A DNA stretch of 64,000 nt from Paraflavitalea devenefica (GCF_011759375.1 NZ_JAARML010000003.1:744001-808000), one strand, 5' to 3'; numbered from the stretch's first letter, positions 1 through 9,379 are shown. Made by a program: numbers and translations. The notes: a model not told the origin generated them from the letters alone.

Positions 1-2
1 AT

Positions 3-1088
3 ACCAGCCTGCTGTTGTTTGGAAAGCATATTACGCCCAACCAGCACAAACTGGCCGGTGAATTTGTGCTGCTCGATAACTTTTATGCCGATGGTGAAGT
101 AAGTGCGGATGGCCATAACTGGAGTACCTCAGCCCATGCTACCGACTTCCTCGAAAAGAACTGGCCCACCAGTTATGGCGGCCGGGGTGGTACATATCCC
201 GGTGAAGGGAAGCGGGAAGCTGCCAACCCCAAAAGAGGCTTTATATGGGATTATTGTCAGCGGGCAGGTGTCACTTTCCGTACGTATGGTGAATTTGCCG
301 ATGATGGCAAAGCCAATATACCTGTATTGGAGGGACACTTTTGTCCTTATTATACCGATTATAACTTGGCAGTAAGAGATACTACCCGGTTTTACCAGTG
401 GCGCCGGGAGTTTGATTCACTCGTTGCCGCCGGCGCAGTGCCGCAGTTCAACAGCATGCGCTTTGGCAATAACCATACAGAAGGATTGCGAACAGGCAGA
501 CCTAGTCCTTTTGCCCATGTGGCCGATAATGACTGGGCAGTAGGTTTATTCCTGGAGCACCTGTCTAAAAGCCCCATCTGGAAAGAGTCGGCCGTATTTA
601 TTGTGGAAGACGATGCGCAGAATGGTCCTGATCACGTAGACGCACACCGTACGATTGCTTTTGTGGCAGGGCCTTTTGTAAAAAGGAATTTTGTAGACCA
701 CACGATGTATTCCACTTCGTCTATGCTCAGGACTATGGAATTGATCCTCGGATTGCCGCCTATGAGCCAATACGATGCAGCAGCTACACCCATGTGGCGC
801 AGCTTTACGGCCACACCCGACTACACGGCTTTCCGGTCGGTGCCGGTCAATGTAGACCTCAATGAAAAGAATACTGCCAATAATGCCACTGCCCGCCTGA
901 GTGATCAATTGGATTTCACGAAGGAAGACAGGATACCCGATCTGTTGTTCAGTCAGATCATCTGGAAAGCTGTAAAAGGCGAGGAGAGTGTGATGCCGGC
1001 GCCACGCCGCAGTTCATTTGTGAAGACTGCAAAAGAAGATGAAGAGGAAGAAGAAGAGGAAAAAGAAAAAAAAGTAAGCCGTAAGTAA
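3..1088 (+). CDS. Alkaline-phosphatase-superfamily phosphoesterase, 5'-truncated (C-terminal part)
   Basis: The reading frame is open from the first full codon, so this is the 3' part of a gene that begins before the window; the TTG at 15 is not a credible start. The visible 361 residues match the C-terminal phosphoesterase half of the bifunctional YncE-like beta-propeller/alkaline phosphatase proteins common in Bacteroidota. The stretch VEDDAQNGPDHVDAHR (about residues 201-216) carries the Asp/His metal ligands typical of that superfamily, and FGKHITPNQHKLAGEF is a family hallmark. The protein is presumably secreted, but the signal peptide is not in the window. The C-terminus is a very acidic Glu/Lys tail. 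The TonB receptor starts 8 bp downstream, so the two are probably co-transcribed. The exact substrate is not predictable. Confidence 0.82.
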   Translation, partial: TSLLLFGKHITPNQHKLAGEFVLLDNFYADGEVSADGHNWSTSAHATDFLEKNWPTSYGGRGGTYPGEGKREAANPKRGFIWDYCQRAGVTFRTYGEFADDGKANIPVLEGHFCPYYTDYNLAVRDTTRFYQWRREFDSLVAAGAVPQFNSMRFGNNHTEGLRTGRPSPFAHVADNDWAVGLFLEHLSKSPIWKESAVFIVEDDAQNGPDHVDAHRTIAFVAGPFVKRNFVDHTMYSTSSMLRTMELILGLPPMSQYDAAATPMWRSFTATPDYTAFRSVPVNVDLNEKNTANNATARLSDQLDFTKEDRIPDLLFSQIIWKAVKGEESVMPAPRRSSFVKTAKEDEEEEEEEKEKKVSRK

Positions 1089-1096
1089 ACGCAGTC

Positions 1097-3115
1097 ATGG
1101 GGAAGCAACCAATTTTTATAACAGGATTACTGCTTTCAGGGCTGGTTGCCTTGTGCCAGGAAGACAGCAGCGCCTTGCTGGAAAAAGTGATTATCACCTC
1201 ACAGCGGAGCGTGAAAAAGGAATTATTGGTTCCTTACAGCACACAGGTATTATCGCGCCAGTCACTTACAAACTACCAGCCGCGTACTGCCCCCGAAGCG
1301 CTTACCGGTGTAAACGGCGTATTCATTCAAAAAACAAATCATGGTGGCGGTTCGCCATTCATCAGGGGTTTTACGGGCAACCAGGTATTGATCCTCGTGG
1401 ATGGCATCCGGTTGAATAATTCCACCTTCCGCTATGGCCCTAACCAATACCTCAATACCATTGATGCATACAGCATGCAGAAAATGGAAGTAGTAAAGGG
1501 CACAGGCGCTGTTCAATATGGATCAGATGCTTTGGGCGGCGTTATCCAGGTATTTACCAAAGATCCGGAATTGGCAGCCCGCAAGCCTTACTGGTCCGCT
1601 ACTGCGCTGGGGAAAATGATGACGGACAATATGGAAAAAACGGCAAGGGCCGAAGCGGGTTATCAGGGAGAAAAAGCGGCCGTACAGGTGGGCGCTACCT
1701 ATCGCGATTTTGGCGACCTGGTAGGTGGAGATACCACCGGCAAACAAGCTCCTTCCGGGTATAAAGAATATGCTTTTGATGCCAAGGTGAAATTCAGACT
1801 GCAACCCGATCTTACAGTAACGCTTGCCAGCCAGTTTTTACAGCAGCAGCATGTGCCGGTTTACCACAAAGTGGAGCTGGAAAATTTTGCTGTCAATGAA
1901 TTTGAACCTCAGCAGCGTCTGTTAAATTATGCGAGGCTGCATTACACTTCCCGCAGCAAATGGCTGCATGCGGTAGAATTAACAACTTCCTGGCAACAAA
2001 GCATGGAGGGCAGAAACAGCCGGAAAAATGGCAGCAACAGCCTGCGTAAAGAAAAAGACAAGACCAATACCATCGGCATAACGGCAGATATCAGTTCCTT
2101 GTTCACAAAGATATGGACTGCCAATACGGGTGTTGAAGTGTACCTCGACAAAGTAAACAGTACGAGGCAGGATATCAATTTACAAAACCAGGCTGCTGTG
2201 TGGTCAAGAGGCCTTTACCCCGATGATGCGCGCTATGGGAATTATTCCGTGTATTCATTGCACCATATCAACTTGAATAAATGGCTGCTGGAAACGGGTG
2301 TGCGCTTTAATACTTTTACCATCAATATTTCAGATACATCCCTTGGAAAGGTTAAAATAACGCCATCGTCTTTTGTGTATAATGCGGCGCTTATGTACCA
2401 CCTGTCGCAGAGGCACCACTTCTATGTAACCTTTAATACCGGGTATCGTGCGCCCAACATTGATGATATGGGTACCCTGGGTATTGTAGATTTCAGGTAT
2501 GAAGTGCCGGCCTCTAACCTGGAGCCTGAAAGATCGCGTAACATTGAGCTGGGGTATAAAATGCAGGCCGGGAAATGGTCGGGTAGTTTGTCTGCTTATT
2601 ATATGCACATCAGTAACCTGATTACCAGGGTAAGAACGGAGGGACAGGTAATGAACGGATATCCTGTATACCGGAAAGAAAATGTGGAGGAAGCTTACGT
2701 AAAAGGCCTCGAAGCAGAATTGGGTTTTGCTCCCTTCACAGGATGGCAGTTTACAGCCAATATAGCGGGCGCTTATGGGCAGAACCTCACTAAACATGAA
2801 CCATTGCGGCGCATACCTCCTGTAAATGGGAAGCTAATGACACGCTATAACAAAAACAGGTGGTTTGCAACTGCAGAATGGCTTTATGCCGCCAAACAGG
2901 ATCGTCTGGCGCAGGGTGACAAGGATGATAATCGCATACCCAAAGGTGGTACACCCGGTTGGGATATCCTGAACCTGTATGCCGGCTACCAGCTTGCACA
3001 CCTGAATTTTAATATAGGTCTGCAGAACTTATTCAATGAAGATTACCGAACGCATGGTTCAGGTATTAATGGAGTAGGAAGAAGCGCCTGGTTTTCCGTG
3101 GCGGTTAGTTTGTAA
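1097..3115 (+). CDS. TonB-dependent outer-membrane receptor
   Basis: This 672-residue protein has a signal peptide (about residues 1-20), a plug domain (about 35-155, including SPFIRGFTGNQVLILVDGIR and VVKGTGAVQYGSDALGG), and a long beta-barrel rich in alternating aromatic strands. It lacks the N-terminal carboxypeptidase-regulatory-like domain seen in SusC-type receptors, so it resembles classical siderophore, heme or metal receptors (CirA/BtuB class). It sits 8 bp after a secreted phosphoesterase, which suggests uptake of a product released by that enzyme or of its metal cofactor; that link is inference. Its last 11 bases overlap the end of the convergent gene on the minus strand. Confidence 0.88.
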   Translation: MGKQPIFITGLLLSGLVALCQEDSSALLEKVIITSQRSVKKELLVPYSTQVLSRQSLTNYQPRTAPEALTGVNGVFIQKTNHGGGSPFIRGFTGNQVLILVDGIRLNNSTFRYGPNQYLNTIDAYSMQKMEVVKGTGAVQYGSDALGGVIQVFTKDPELAARKPYWSATALGKMMTDNMEKTARAEAGYQGEKAAVQVGATYRDFGDLVGGDTTGKQAPSGYKEYAFDAKVKFRLQPDLTVTLASQFLQQQHVPVYHKVELENFAVNEFEPQQRLLNYARLHYTSRSKWLHAVELTTSWQQSMEGRNSRKNGSNSLRKEKDKTNTIGITADISSLFTKIWTANTGVEVYLDKVNSTRQDINLQNQAAVWSRGLYPDDARYGNYSVYSLHHINLNKWLLETGVRFNTFTINISDTSLGKVKITPSSFVYNAALMYHLSQRHHFYVTFNTGYRAPNIDDMGTLGIVDFRYEVPASNLEPERSRNIELGYKMQAGKWSGSLSAYYMHISNLITRVRTEGQVMNGYPVYRKENVEEAYVKGLEAELGFAPFTGWQFTANIAGAYGQNLTKHEPLRRIPPVNGKLMTRYNKNRWFATAEWLYAAKQDRLAQGDKDDNRIPKGGTPGWDILNLYAGYQLAHLNFNIGLQNLFNEDYRTHGSGINGVGRSAWFSVAVSL

Positions 3116-4445
3116 TGTTAACCTTGTTGGGCGTAAAATCATATACCGTATCCACCCCTTTAAACCAGGTATCCTTCACTGCTCCTACGCCATAAAAGCG
3201 GTACTGCAGGCCAACAATGCCGGTAGACTCATTGGGAATAGTAAAGGAATAAGCCTGTACGCCATTGACGAAGAATGTCATTTGCTTGTTGCGGCTTTCT
3301 ACCCGTAGCGTGGTCCACTGGCTCAGGTCGGCGCCAAAGCGGGAGAGGTCAGCATCCTGGCTGGCAGCTCTTGCACCGCAGGCATACAGTACCAGGTCAC
3401 CCGTACAGGGTTTAGCAGCCAGCGGGATGATAATAATATCATTTTTGCATTGTATCAGCACCTCTACAAACTGGCAGGCGCCGCTACCCCCGGAAAAATC
3501 ATTCTTCAGTTTCGTCTCAAATGTGAAATGGTCACTCTCTAAGGAACCCAGGTCGCGTTGATTAAAAAAACGGATCTTCGGCGCCTGCGGGTATAACGAC
3601 AACTGGTAAGCACGCAAAGTGTTTGTGTCTACTTCTATACGATCTTCTTTAATGTATGCTGTTCTCTTAAAATACAAGGGGACCGGATTATTTTCTGCCA
3701 GGCAAAGCCAGCCGTCGGAAGTGATCTGCAGGTCACGGCGCTGTACCACTTCGCCATCCACGATCAGCCGCGTTCTGAAAAATCCGGGATAATAATAAAT
3801 GGCCGAATGTTCATGTTTATTCTTTGGCACCAGGGTCTTGCGCCTGATATCCCAGGTTTGTACAATATAAACAGAATCGGTAGCAGCCGCGGTGGCATCG
3901 TAGGTAAATACCACTGTATTGGGCACGCCTTCTGAAACAACCTTATTGAGGGAAAAGCTAAATTTTGAAGCAGCTGGTTTCACTTTGCTCCGGACAGTCA
4001 TGAAACCAATGAGCACCAGCAGCACGAGTGCAGCAGTCAGTATATACAGTATCCGCTTGCGTTTCGAACCAGGCCGTTGAACAGGGACGGCAGAGGAGAC
4101 GTTTTCAGCGGGTGCAGGAGCAATGGCAACCTGTTGGCCGGCTGCTTCCACAGGTGCAGCAACAGGCGCCCGGAATTGTTGCTGGTAAGTCCGCCAGTCT
4201 GCATAACCCAGGAAACGTGCCAGTGTATGTAAGGTGGTCAGTGAGGGGGCATTTTTGTAGGATACTTTACCCCAGATCCTTTTGAGCGTGGACAGGCTCA
4301 ATTGCACCCCGGTTTTGGCAGCGATCAGGTCGGCCAGCTTTTCGAAATCATAATTGGACCAGCGGGCGCTGCTGCCCCAGTTCAGTTGGGCTTCTATCTC
4401 CTCCAGGCAAGCTTTGATATGTACTTGCTCATCATTTGTTGTCAT
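3105..4445 (-). CDS. Membrane-anchored one-component regulator: N-terminal HTH-like domain, TM helix, LamG-like sensor
   Basis: The 446-residue protein has three parts. Residues about 28-92 form a small helical domain (LSLSTLKRIWGK, SLTTLHTLARFLGY) that looks like the HTH-type DNA-binding module often found at the N-terminus of Bacteroidota membrane proteins. A Pro/Ala linker follows, then one transmembrane helix (about 132-150, preceded by KRKR, which places the N-terminus in the cytoplasm). The remainder, about 155-446, is extracytoplasmic; its C-terminal half has concanavalin/LamG-like features (LSQWTTLRVESRNKQMTFFVNG). This topology resembles ToxR-type regulators. It is divergent from a LamG-hydrolase fusion gene 121 bp away, an obvious candidate target. 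The domain assignment is from sequence reading, not a profile search. Confidence 0.6.
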   Translation of the reverse strand: MTTNDEQVHIKACLEEIEAQLNWGSSARWSNYDFEKLADLIAAKTGVQLSLSTLKRIWGKVSYKNAPSLTTLHTLARFLGYADWRTYQQQFRAPVAAPVEAAGQQVAIAPAPAENVSSAVPVQRPGSKRKRILYILTAALVLLVLIGFMTVRSKVKPAASKFSFSLNKVVSEGVPNTVVFTYDATAAATDSVYIVQTWDIRRKTLVPKNKHEHSAIYYYPGFFRTRLIVDGEVVQRRDLQITSDGWLCLAENNPVPLYFKRTAYIKEDRIEVDTNTLRAYQLSLYPQAPKIRFFNQRDLGSLESDHFTFETKLKNDFSGGSGACQFVEVLIQCKNDIIIIPLAAKPCTGDLVLYACGARAASQDADLSRFGADLSQWTTLRVESRNKQMTFFVNGVQAYSFTIPNESTGIVGLQYRFYGVGAVKDTWFKGVDTVYDFTPNKVNITN

Positions 4446-4566
4446 CTGATAATGAGCTATTTAATTCGTGAATAAAAATGAACATGATTGAACAGGCTTT
4501 GAAACAGCTCATCAGGTTTCCCTGATTCATATTTGAGCCATCATCACACTTCAGAAAAAGAATACC

Positions 4567-5979
4567 ATGCAAAAAACAATTCGCTTCGTGCTCTTCGCCC
4601 TCTTAGTCGTTTATGCCTGCTCCCCATTATACGTACAAGGCCAACGGAAAATAGATGTTGGTGACCGTAACCTCTGGCAAATATATGACAGGGAGCTGCA
4701 ATTCATCAGCAAAGATAGCATGGGATTCAAGCCCAGCGACAGTATAGGGTTATGGGTATTAAAAAATGAAGTAATGAGCCTTAGTGCCATCGAATTTGAT
4801 GTGAAAGGGGAAAATAAAATGGGCGACAACTTTGTAGGATTGGCTTTCAACATGCAGGACCAGCGGACTTTTGAAACCATCTACTTCAGGCCATTCAATT
4901 TTTACAATGCCGATACCATGCGCCGGTCCAGGTCGGTGCAGTACATGTCGCTGCCTACTTATCCCTGGAACAAATTAAGGGACGAACATCCCGGCAAATA
5001 TGAGAACCGGGTCATACAGGCGCCTAATCCTGATCAATGGTTTCACGTAAAAATCACCATCAACGCTCCGGAGATAAAAGTATACGTCAACAACAACCCA
5101 ACCCCCTCGCTCGTAGTCAACAGCCTGTCGCTGCATACATCCGGCAAAATAGGTTTTTGGGTACAGGGCAACTCCCGTGGCAGCTTTGCCAATCTGGTCA
5201 TTACGCCGGCTGCCAAAGTACCTTTTGGCAACAATGCTGCTGTGGGTAAGTATTTTAATGTAGGTGATGCCCAATTGTATTATGAAATATATGGCCAGGG
5301 CAAACCCATTGTGTTATTGCATGGCGGGGTATATGGCTATATAGATGAGTTTGAATCCTTCATTTACCAACTGGCTCAAACCAACCAGGTCATCTGCATT
5401 GCCACCCGTGGGCACGGCAAATCGTATATAGGCAATACGCCTTTCTCCTGGCAGCAAAGGGCCGAAGATGCGTACAAAGTGATCCGCAGCATTACCAAAG
5501 ACAGTGTGATGGTATTGGGTTTCAGTGATGGGGCAGCAACCGGATATAAACTGGCGGCCCTGCATCCGGAAGTAGTTTCGAAGCTGGTGGCCATTGGTTT
5601 TGCCGATACGCCGAAAGAAAGGAAAAGGGAGAAGTTTAATTATACGCCGGAGCTGCTCATGGGGCAGGCCAAAACACTCTTTGAAGGCCGCAAGGCATTG
5701 ATGCCCGAACCGGAACGTTGGGGTCAGGCGCTTACCTGGCTCAATAAACTTTACAATGATGACTACCTCAGCAAGGAAACCTTTACAAAGATAAAATGCC
5801 CGGTATTGCTCATGACCGGCGACGAGGATCATTACCATTCAGCAGCATCAATGATCAGCGTGTCCAAAGCCATTCCCGGCAGCCAGCTATCCGTCATCCC
5901 CGGCTGCGGTCATGTGGTATTCTTTTGCAACTGGCCCGCTGTGTGGGAGAGTATCAGGCCGTTCCTAATACGCCAGTAA
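4567..5979 (+). CDS. Secreted LamG-like / alpha/beta-hydrolase fusion protein
   Basis: This 470-residue protein has a signal peptide (about 1-25), an N-terminal LamG/DUF1080-like beta-sandwich (about 28-220; WFHVKITINAPEIKVYVNN, GKIGFWVQGNSRGSF), and a C-terminal alpha/beta hydrolase (about 225-470). The hydrolase has the oxyanion segment LHGG (251-254), a nucleophile elbow GFSDGA with Ser320, Asp419 in TGDEDH and His449 in GCGHV, a complete catalytic triad. The N-terminal sandwich may bind carbohydrate or another polymer and the hydrolase may cleave an ester, but no substrate is evident. The divergent regulator at 3105-4445 has a similar LamG-like sensor. The gene's 3' end overlaps the convergent DUF6644 gene by 15 bp. 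Confidence 0.8.
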   Translation: MQKTIRFVLFALLVVYACSPLYVQGQRKIDVGDRNLWQIYDRELQFISKDSMGFKPSDSIGLWVLKNEVMSLSAIEFDVKGENKMGDNFVGLAFNMQDQRTFETIYFRPFNFYNADTMRRSRSVQYMSLPTYPWNKLRDEHPGKYENRVIQAPNPDQWFHVKITINAPEIKVYVNNNPTPSLVVNSLSLHTSGKIGFWVQGNSRGSFANLVITPAAKVPFGNNAAVGKYFNVGDAQLYYEIYGQGKPIVLLHGGVYGYIDEFESFIYQLAQTNQVICIATRGHGKSYIGNTPFSWQQRAEDAYKVIRSITKDSVMVLGFSDGAATGYKLAALHPEVVSKLVAIGFADTPKERKREKFNYTPELLMGQAKTLFEGRKALMPEPERWGQALTWLNKLYNDDYLSKETFTKIKCPVLLMTGDEDHYHSAASMISVSKAIPGSQLSVIPGCGHVVFFCNWPAVWESIRPFLIRQ

Positions 5980-6441
5980 TCTCCCACAGGCAATAATAGC
6001 GATCCATGACAGGATGGAAATAATCGCTATCACTTTTGCAGCCCTGGGCAATACAGCGGTGGTGCTCCGTATCTTCCGGGCAATTACCTGATGAAAGAAC
6101 AGGGCATTACAGCCTGCAATTACCAGCAAGCTCATCTTTGTCCAGAATACCGGATCATATCCCAGTGCAGTAGCATTGGTGATGAATAATAGCATGCCTG
6201 AGGGAATTACCAGCAATAAGCTTCTTCTGCTCCACGACAATAAATGACGACCCAGCCCGATAACAGGCAGGTGCTTTGCAAAACCGAGCAGGCGGAGATC
6301 AAACAGGAAGGCGGGACCTACCAGTAAGACAATGCCGGTAATGTGTATGATTTCAAGGAAGGGGTAGAGCCAGACAGACTGACGAATGGATACGGCCCAG
6401 GAACTGTGTTCGAGGAACTGCAGCCAGTGGACGATGGCCAT
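5965..6441 (-). CDS. DUF6644-type four-helix membrane protein
   Basis: The 158-residue protein has four hydrophobic helices (about residues 25-50, 64-85, 96-116 and 132-152). It starts with the WLQFLEHSSWAVSIRQSVWLYPFLEIIHI pattern region characteristic of the small membrane proteins now called DUF6644; conserved His residues in and near the first helix could bind heme or metal, but the function is unknown. Its start codon overlaps the stop codon of the upstream DUF6152 gene (TGATG), indicating translational coupling. Such pairs recur in other bacteria, so the two probably work together. The 3' end overlaps the hydrolase gene on the other strand by 15 bp. Confidence 0.7.
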   Translation of the reverse strand: MAIVHWLQFLEHSSWAVSIRQSVWLYPFLEIIHITGIVLLVGPAFLFDLRLLGFAKHLPVIGLGRHLLSWSRRSLLLVIPSGMLLFITNATALGYDPVFWTKMSLLVIAGCNALFFHQVIARKIRSTTAVLPRAAKVIAIISILSWIAIIACGRLLAY

Positions 6442-6794
6442 CAGCGCAGTTCATATTTGGTACCGTCAATAAAGATCCTTTCTGCGCGCATTTCATTTTT
6501 AACTGTCTTGTGGGGATAGCCTACCACCCGCAGGGATGTGCCTTTTTTGATCATGTCGGCAGTAACGCCACGGGCTTCCATGCGGCTCACGGGCGCCAGG
6601 ATCACTGTCCACACCTTTTTATCCTGGGTTACCTGTATGGAGGTATGTGGATTTTCATAAACAGATGACTGGATAGTGCCGGTATAGTCCAGTACTTTTT
6701 TCTGGTCATAATTGGCCCATCCGTGATGGCGTATGACGAAGGAGGCGCACAGTATCAATAACAATCCGGTGAAGATGTTTCTTAGTAAGGCCAT
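6441..6794 (-). CDS. DUF6152-family secreted protein
   Basis: The 117-residue protein has an N-terminal signal or anchor helix (about 5-22) followed by a small beta-rich domain with the HHGWANYD and YENPHTSIQV segments typical of DUF6152. The domain resembles an OB-type fold (GTIQSSVYENPHTSIQV, LRVVGYPHKT), but this is inference. The protein probably lies in the periplasm. It is the first gene of a two-gene minus-strand operon with the DUF6644 membrane protein, coupled by a one-base stop/start overlap. A minus-strand TAACTTTA box at 6836-6843 lies about 40 bp before the start and could be its -7 element. No biochemical role is established that I know of. Confidence 0.68.
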   Translation of the reverse strand: MALLRNIFTGLLLILCASFVIRHHGWANYDQKKVLDYTGTIQSSVYENPHTSIQVTQDKKVWTVILAPVSRMEARGVTADMIKKGTSLRVVGYPHKTVKNEMRAERIFIDGTKYELR

Positions 6795-6926
6795 ATGGCA
6801 GGTATTTGAATGGTTACTAATAGAATGGCTGTCTCTAAAGTTAACAAAATTATGCCAGATAGGTAATTAACAAACCTTTACCATACCATCGGCATCATTT
6901 GCCCGTAAATTGCTCAAATCAGTAAT

Positions 6927-8114
6927 ATGAACCTCCGTAAATCCATATCGCTGTTAACAGTCACAGTGGGCATGGCAGCCGTCATCAGTTGTAAAAAGGA
7001 CAGCTCTTCTTCTTCCACGCTTAATCAGCAAGAGCCTGCCTGTGAACCTGTACAATTCACCAGTACCGCTGTAAATGATACGTATATCGTAATGCTCAAT
7101 GGCAGCAGCGCTACCAGTCGTGTGATGCAGTCGGTTGACCAGGCAAGGGTGGCCACCAACCAGTTATTTCTGAAACACCGGATTGCCAATACGCAGCTTA
7201 GCGAGGTGCTCAACAGCATTCATACCGGGTTCATTGCCCGGCTTACCCCGCAGCAGGCACAAGAGCTACAGGAAGATAGTGAGGTGCAACTGGTAGAGCA
7301 CGACCGGGTAATAGCTCTCGACAAAGGATGTTTTACCGTAGTGGCCCCATCCACTGCACAATGGGGTGTACGGCTGGTAGGGGCAGGAGATGGCACCGGT
7401 AAAAGAGTATGGATCATAGATACGGGGGTTGATCCCGATCACCCTGACCTCAATGTAGACCAAACATTAAGCAGATCTTTCATCACCGACGAACCTTCCA
7501 TCGAAGACAATAATGGCCATGGTACGCATGTAGCCGGTATTATTGGCGCCCTGAACAATACGCGGGGCACACTGGGCGTGGCATCGGGCGTAAGTATTAT
7601 TGCTTTAAAAGCCCTCAATGGAGAGGGATCAGGTAACTCTAGTGGATTGATCCGTGCGCTCAACTATATAGGGCAAAATGCACAGGCAGGTGAAGTGGTT
7701 AATATGAGCCTGGGTACTGATACAGTTTCACTGGCATTGGACAATGCTGTGCGCACCCTGGCCGACAAGGGTATTTTATTCGCCATCGCAGCAGGCAATG
7801 AAAAAACAAAGGCCAGCCTGAGTTCGCCGGGCCGTGTGAATGCAACCAATGTATTCACCGTTTCGGCCATTGACAGCCTGGGTCGTTTTGCCAGCTTCTC
7901 CAATTATGGTAATGATGTGGTGGACTTTGCAGCGCCCGGCGTACAAATTATTTCTACCTTCAGCCAGGGCAGGTATGCACGGCTGAGCGGCACTTCTATG
8001 GCGGCTCCGCACTTGGCTGGTATCCTTGTGCTCAATGGCGCTAATATTAAAACCAAAGGCACCGCCCTGAATGATCCCGACGGTGTGCCCGACCCGATTG
8101 CTGCTGCGTATTAG
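6927..8114 (+). CDS. Subtilisin-like S8 serine protease, lipoprotein
   Basis: The 395-residue protein starts with a lipoprotein signal peptide (SVISC-like lipobox, Cys22). Residues about 48-130 look like an inhibitor I9-type propeptide (NDTYIVMLNG, FIARLTPQQAQELQ, VQLVEHDRV). The catalytic domain follows, with Asp165 in VWIIDTGVDPDHPDL, His198 in NGHGTHVAG, oxyanion Asn291 in AAGNE and Ser357 in GTSMAAPHLAG, so the triad is complete. It is a short, single-domain subtilase anchored to a membrane or the cell surface. It stands alone: upstream genes are divergent, and a strong palindrome with T-rich tail follows the stop codon (8164-8205). Confidence 0.92.
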   Translation: MNLRKSISLLTVTVGMAAVISCKKDSSSSSTLNQQEPACEPVQFTSTAVNDTYIVMLNGSSATSRVMQSVDQARVATNQLFLKHRIANTQLSEVLNSIHTGFIARLTPQQAQELQEDSEVQLVEHDRVIALDKGCFTVVAPSTAQWGVRLVGAGDGTGKRVWIIDTGVDPDHPDLNVDQTLSRSFITDEPSIEDNNGHGTHVAGIIGALNNTRGTLGVASGVSIIALKALNGEGSGNSSGLIRALNYIGQNAQAGEVVNMSLGTDTVSLALDNAVRTLADKGILFAIAAGNEKTKASLSSPGRVNATNVFTVSAIDSLGRFASFSNYGNDVVDFAAPGVQIISTFSQGRYARLSGTSMAAPHLAGILVLNGANIKTKGTALNDPDGVPDPIAAAY

Positions 8115-8163
8115 TAACGTCAGCCGCGCAACATCTACTCACCACTCATCTTTTTCATATTCC

Positions 8164-8205
8164 CCGCAGCGTCTCCCGAAGGGGACGCTGCGGAAATGCT
8201 TTTTA
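8164..8205 (+). terminator. Family B palindrome acting as terminator of the S8 protease gene
   Basis: CCGCAGCGTC (8164-8173) and GACGCTGCGG (8184-8193) are perfect 10-bp arms, extendable inwards with a one-base bulge around a GAA loop. The sequence AAATGCTTTTTATA follows, so the hairpin could end transcription. The same arms recur at 18905-18988 and, with one change, at 52233-52262, so this is also a member of a dispersed repeat family. Confidence 0.65.
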
Positions 8206-8224
8206 TACTAACTTTAAAAGAAAA

Positions 8225-9304
8225 ATGGCGAATAGAGGCTTGCTGTTCATCCCTGACATCAGTGGGTTTACCCGGTTTGTCAATGAAATTGAAATAGAGC
8301 ACAGCCGTTATATCATCCAGCAACTGCTGGAAATACTCATTAATGCCAACCAGACCGGACTGGAAGTTTCCGAGATTGAAGGGGATGCCATTCTCTTCTA
8401 CAAATTTGGCGAACCCCTGGAGCTGGAGGCCCTGTACAAACAGGTAGAGCGTATGTTCTGCGCTTTTCACCAGCACATCAACGCTTATAACTACCGGCGT
8501 ATCTGCCAATGCAAAGCCTGTATATCGGCCGTCAACCTCAGCCTGAAAGTCATCTCCCATTATGGCGAGTTCACGACCTATAATGTAAAGAACTTCAGCA
8601 AGCTCATTGGTAAAGATGTGATCGTGGCGCACCAGCTCCTGAAAAACGACATCGCACAACATGAATACTGGCTGGTAACTGACAGCCTGTTAACCGATGA
8701 ACCGCCGGCCGGCCTGGCGCGCTGGATGCAATGGAACAGTAGTGTAAAGCAAACAGAGACCGGCGCCATACCTTTTCATTATACCCAGTTGGACCCCTTG
8801 AAAAAAGAGATCCCGCCTGATCCGCCTCCGCAACTGGAGCTTGCCAACAAAGTAAAGATGCTCACTGTTTCGAAAGATTATGACATAGATATTAAAACCC
8901 TGTGTTATACGGTGGTGCATTTTGAGTTCCGGCATCAGTGGCAGGTGGGCCTGAAGGGGGTGGATGAAGTAGAGCATTTCCTGCCAGGTATTGGCAGCAG
9001 TCACCGGCATGTATTGGAGAATGGGCAAAGTGTCATCATGTATACCAGCAGCTTTGTGTACGATCCCGAGAAGAAGATCATGTTTAGTGAAACCGATGAG
9101 AAGAAGAAAAGTTCCCTGTATTATACCATAGAAAAAGCAGGTGATAAATCGAGGCTAACGCTCGATTTTTACCTCACGAAAAACCTGCTCAGGCAAACGC
9201 TCTTTCAGCTTACACAGAAAAAGAAAATGGAGCAGGAACTGCAACAGTCATTGATCAACCTTGATGCACTGGTAAAAACCATTGTGTTGCCGCTGGAGTT
9301 CTGA
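8225..9304 (+). CDS. DUF2652 protein: cyclase-like N-terminal domain plus SRPBCC-like C-terminal domain
   Basis: The first ~195 residues fit DUF2652. They contain PDISGFTRFV near the start and SEIEGDAILFYK near residue 55, which resemble the two metal-binding segments of class III nucleotidyl cyclases. Substrate-specifying residues are not recognisable, so cyclase activity is not claimed. The C-terminal part (about 215-355: VHFEFRHQWQVGLKGVDEVEHFLPGIGSSHRHVLENG, split by family reading) looks like an SRPBCC/START-type ligand-binding fold. There is no signal peptide, so the protein is cytoplasmic. A TAACTTTA box at about 8209-8216 just before the start is a possible promoter element. The gene is monocistronic. 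Confidence 0.75.
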   Translation: MANRGLLFIPDISGFTRFVNEIEIEHSRYIIQQLLEILINANQTGLEVSEIEGDAILFYKFGEPLELEALYKQVERMFCAFHQHINAYNYRRICQCKACISAVNLSLKVISHYGEFTTYNVKNFSKLIGKDVIVAHQLLKNDIAQHEYWLVTDSLLTDEPPAGLARWMQWNSSVKQTETGAIPFHYTQLDPLKKEIPPDPPPQLELANKVKMLTVSKDYDIDIKTLCYTVVHFEFRHQWQVGLKGVDEVEHFLPGIGSSHRHVLENGQSVIMYTSSFVYDPEKKIMFSETDEKKKSSLYYTIEKAGDKSRLTLDFYLTKNLLRQTLFQLTQKKKMEQELQQSLINLDALVKTIVLPLEF

Positions 9305-9379
9305 TTTCCTGTTGAAATTAAAGCCTTACCTTGTTTAACTCCCGTTGGTATAATAATTAATACTTTTCAAATCTTAACA

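Noticed and set aside
8225..8840. Annotating DUF2652 as an adenylate cyclase
   Set aside because: Only the metal-binding-like segments are similar; base-recognition and transition-state residues cannot be seen.
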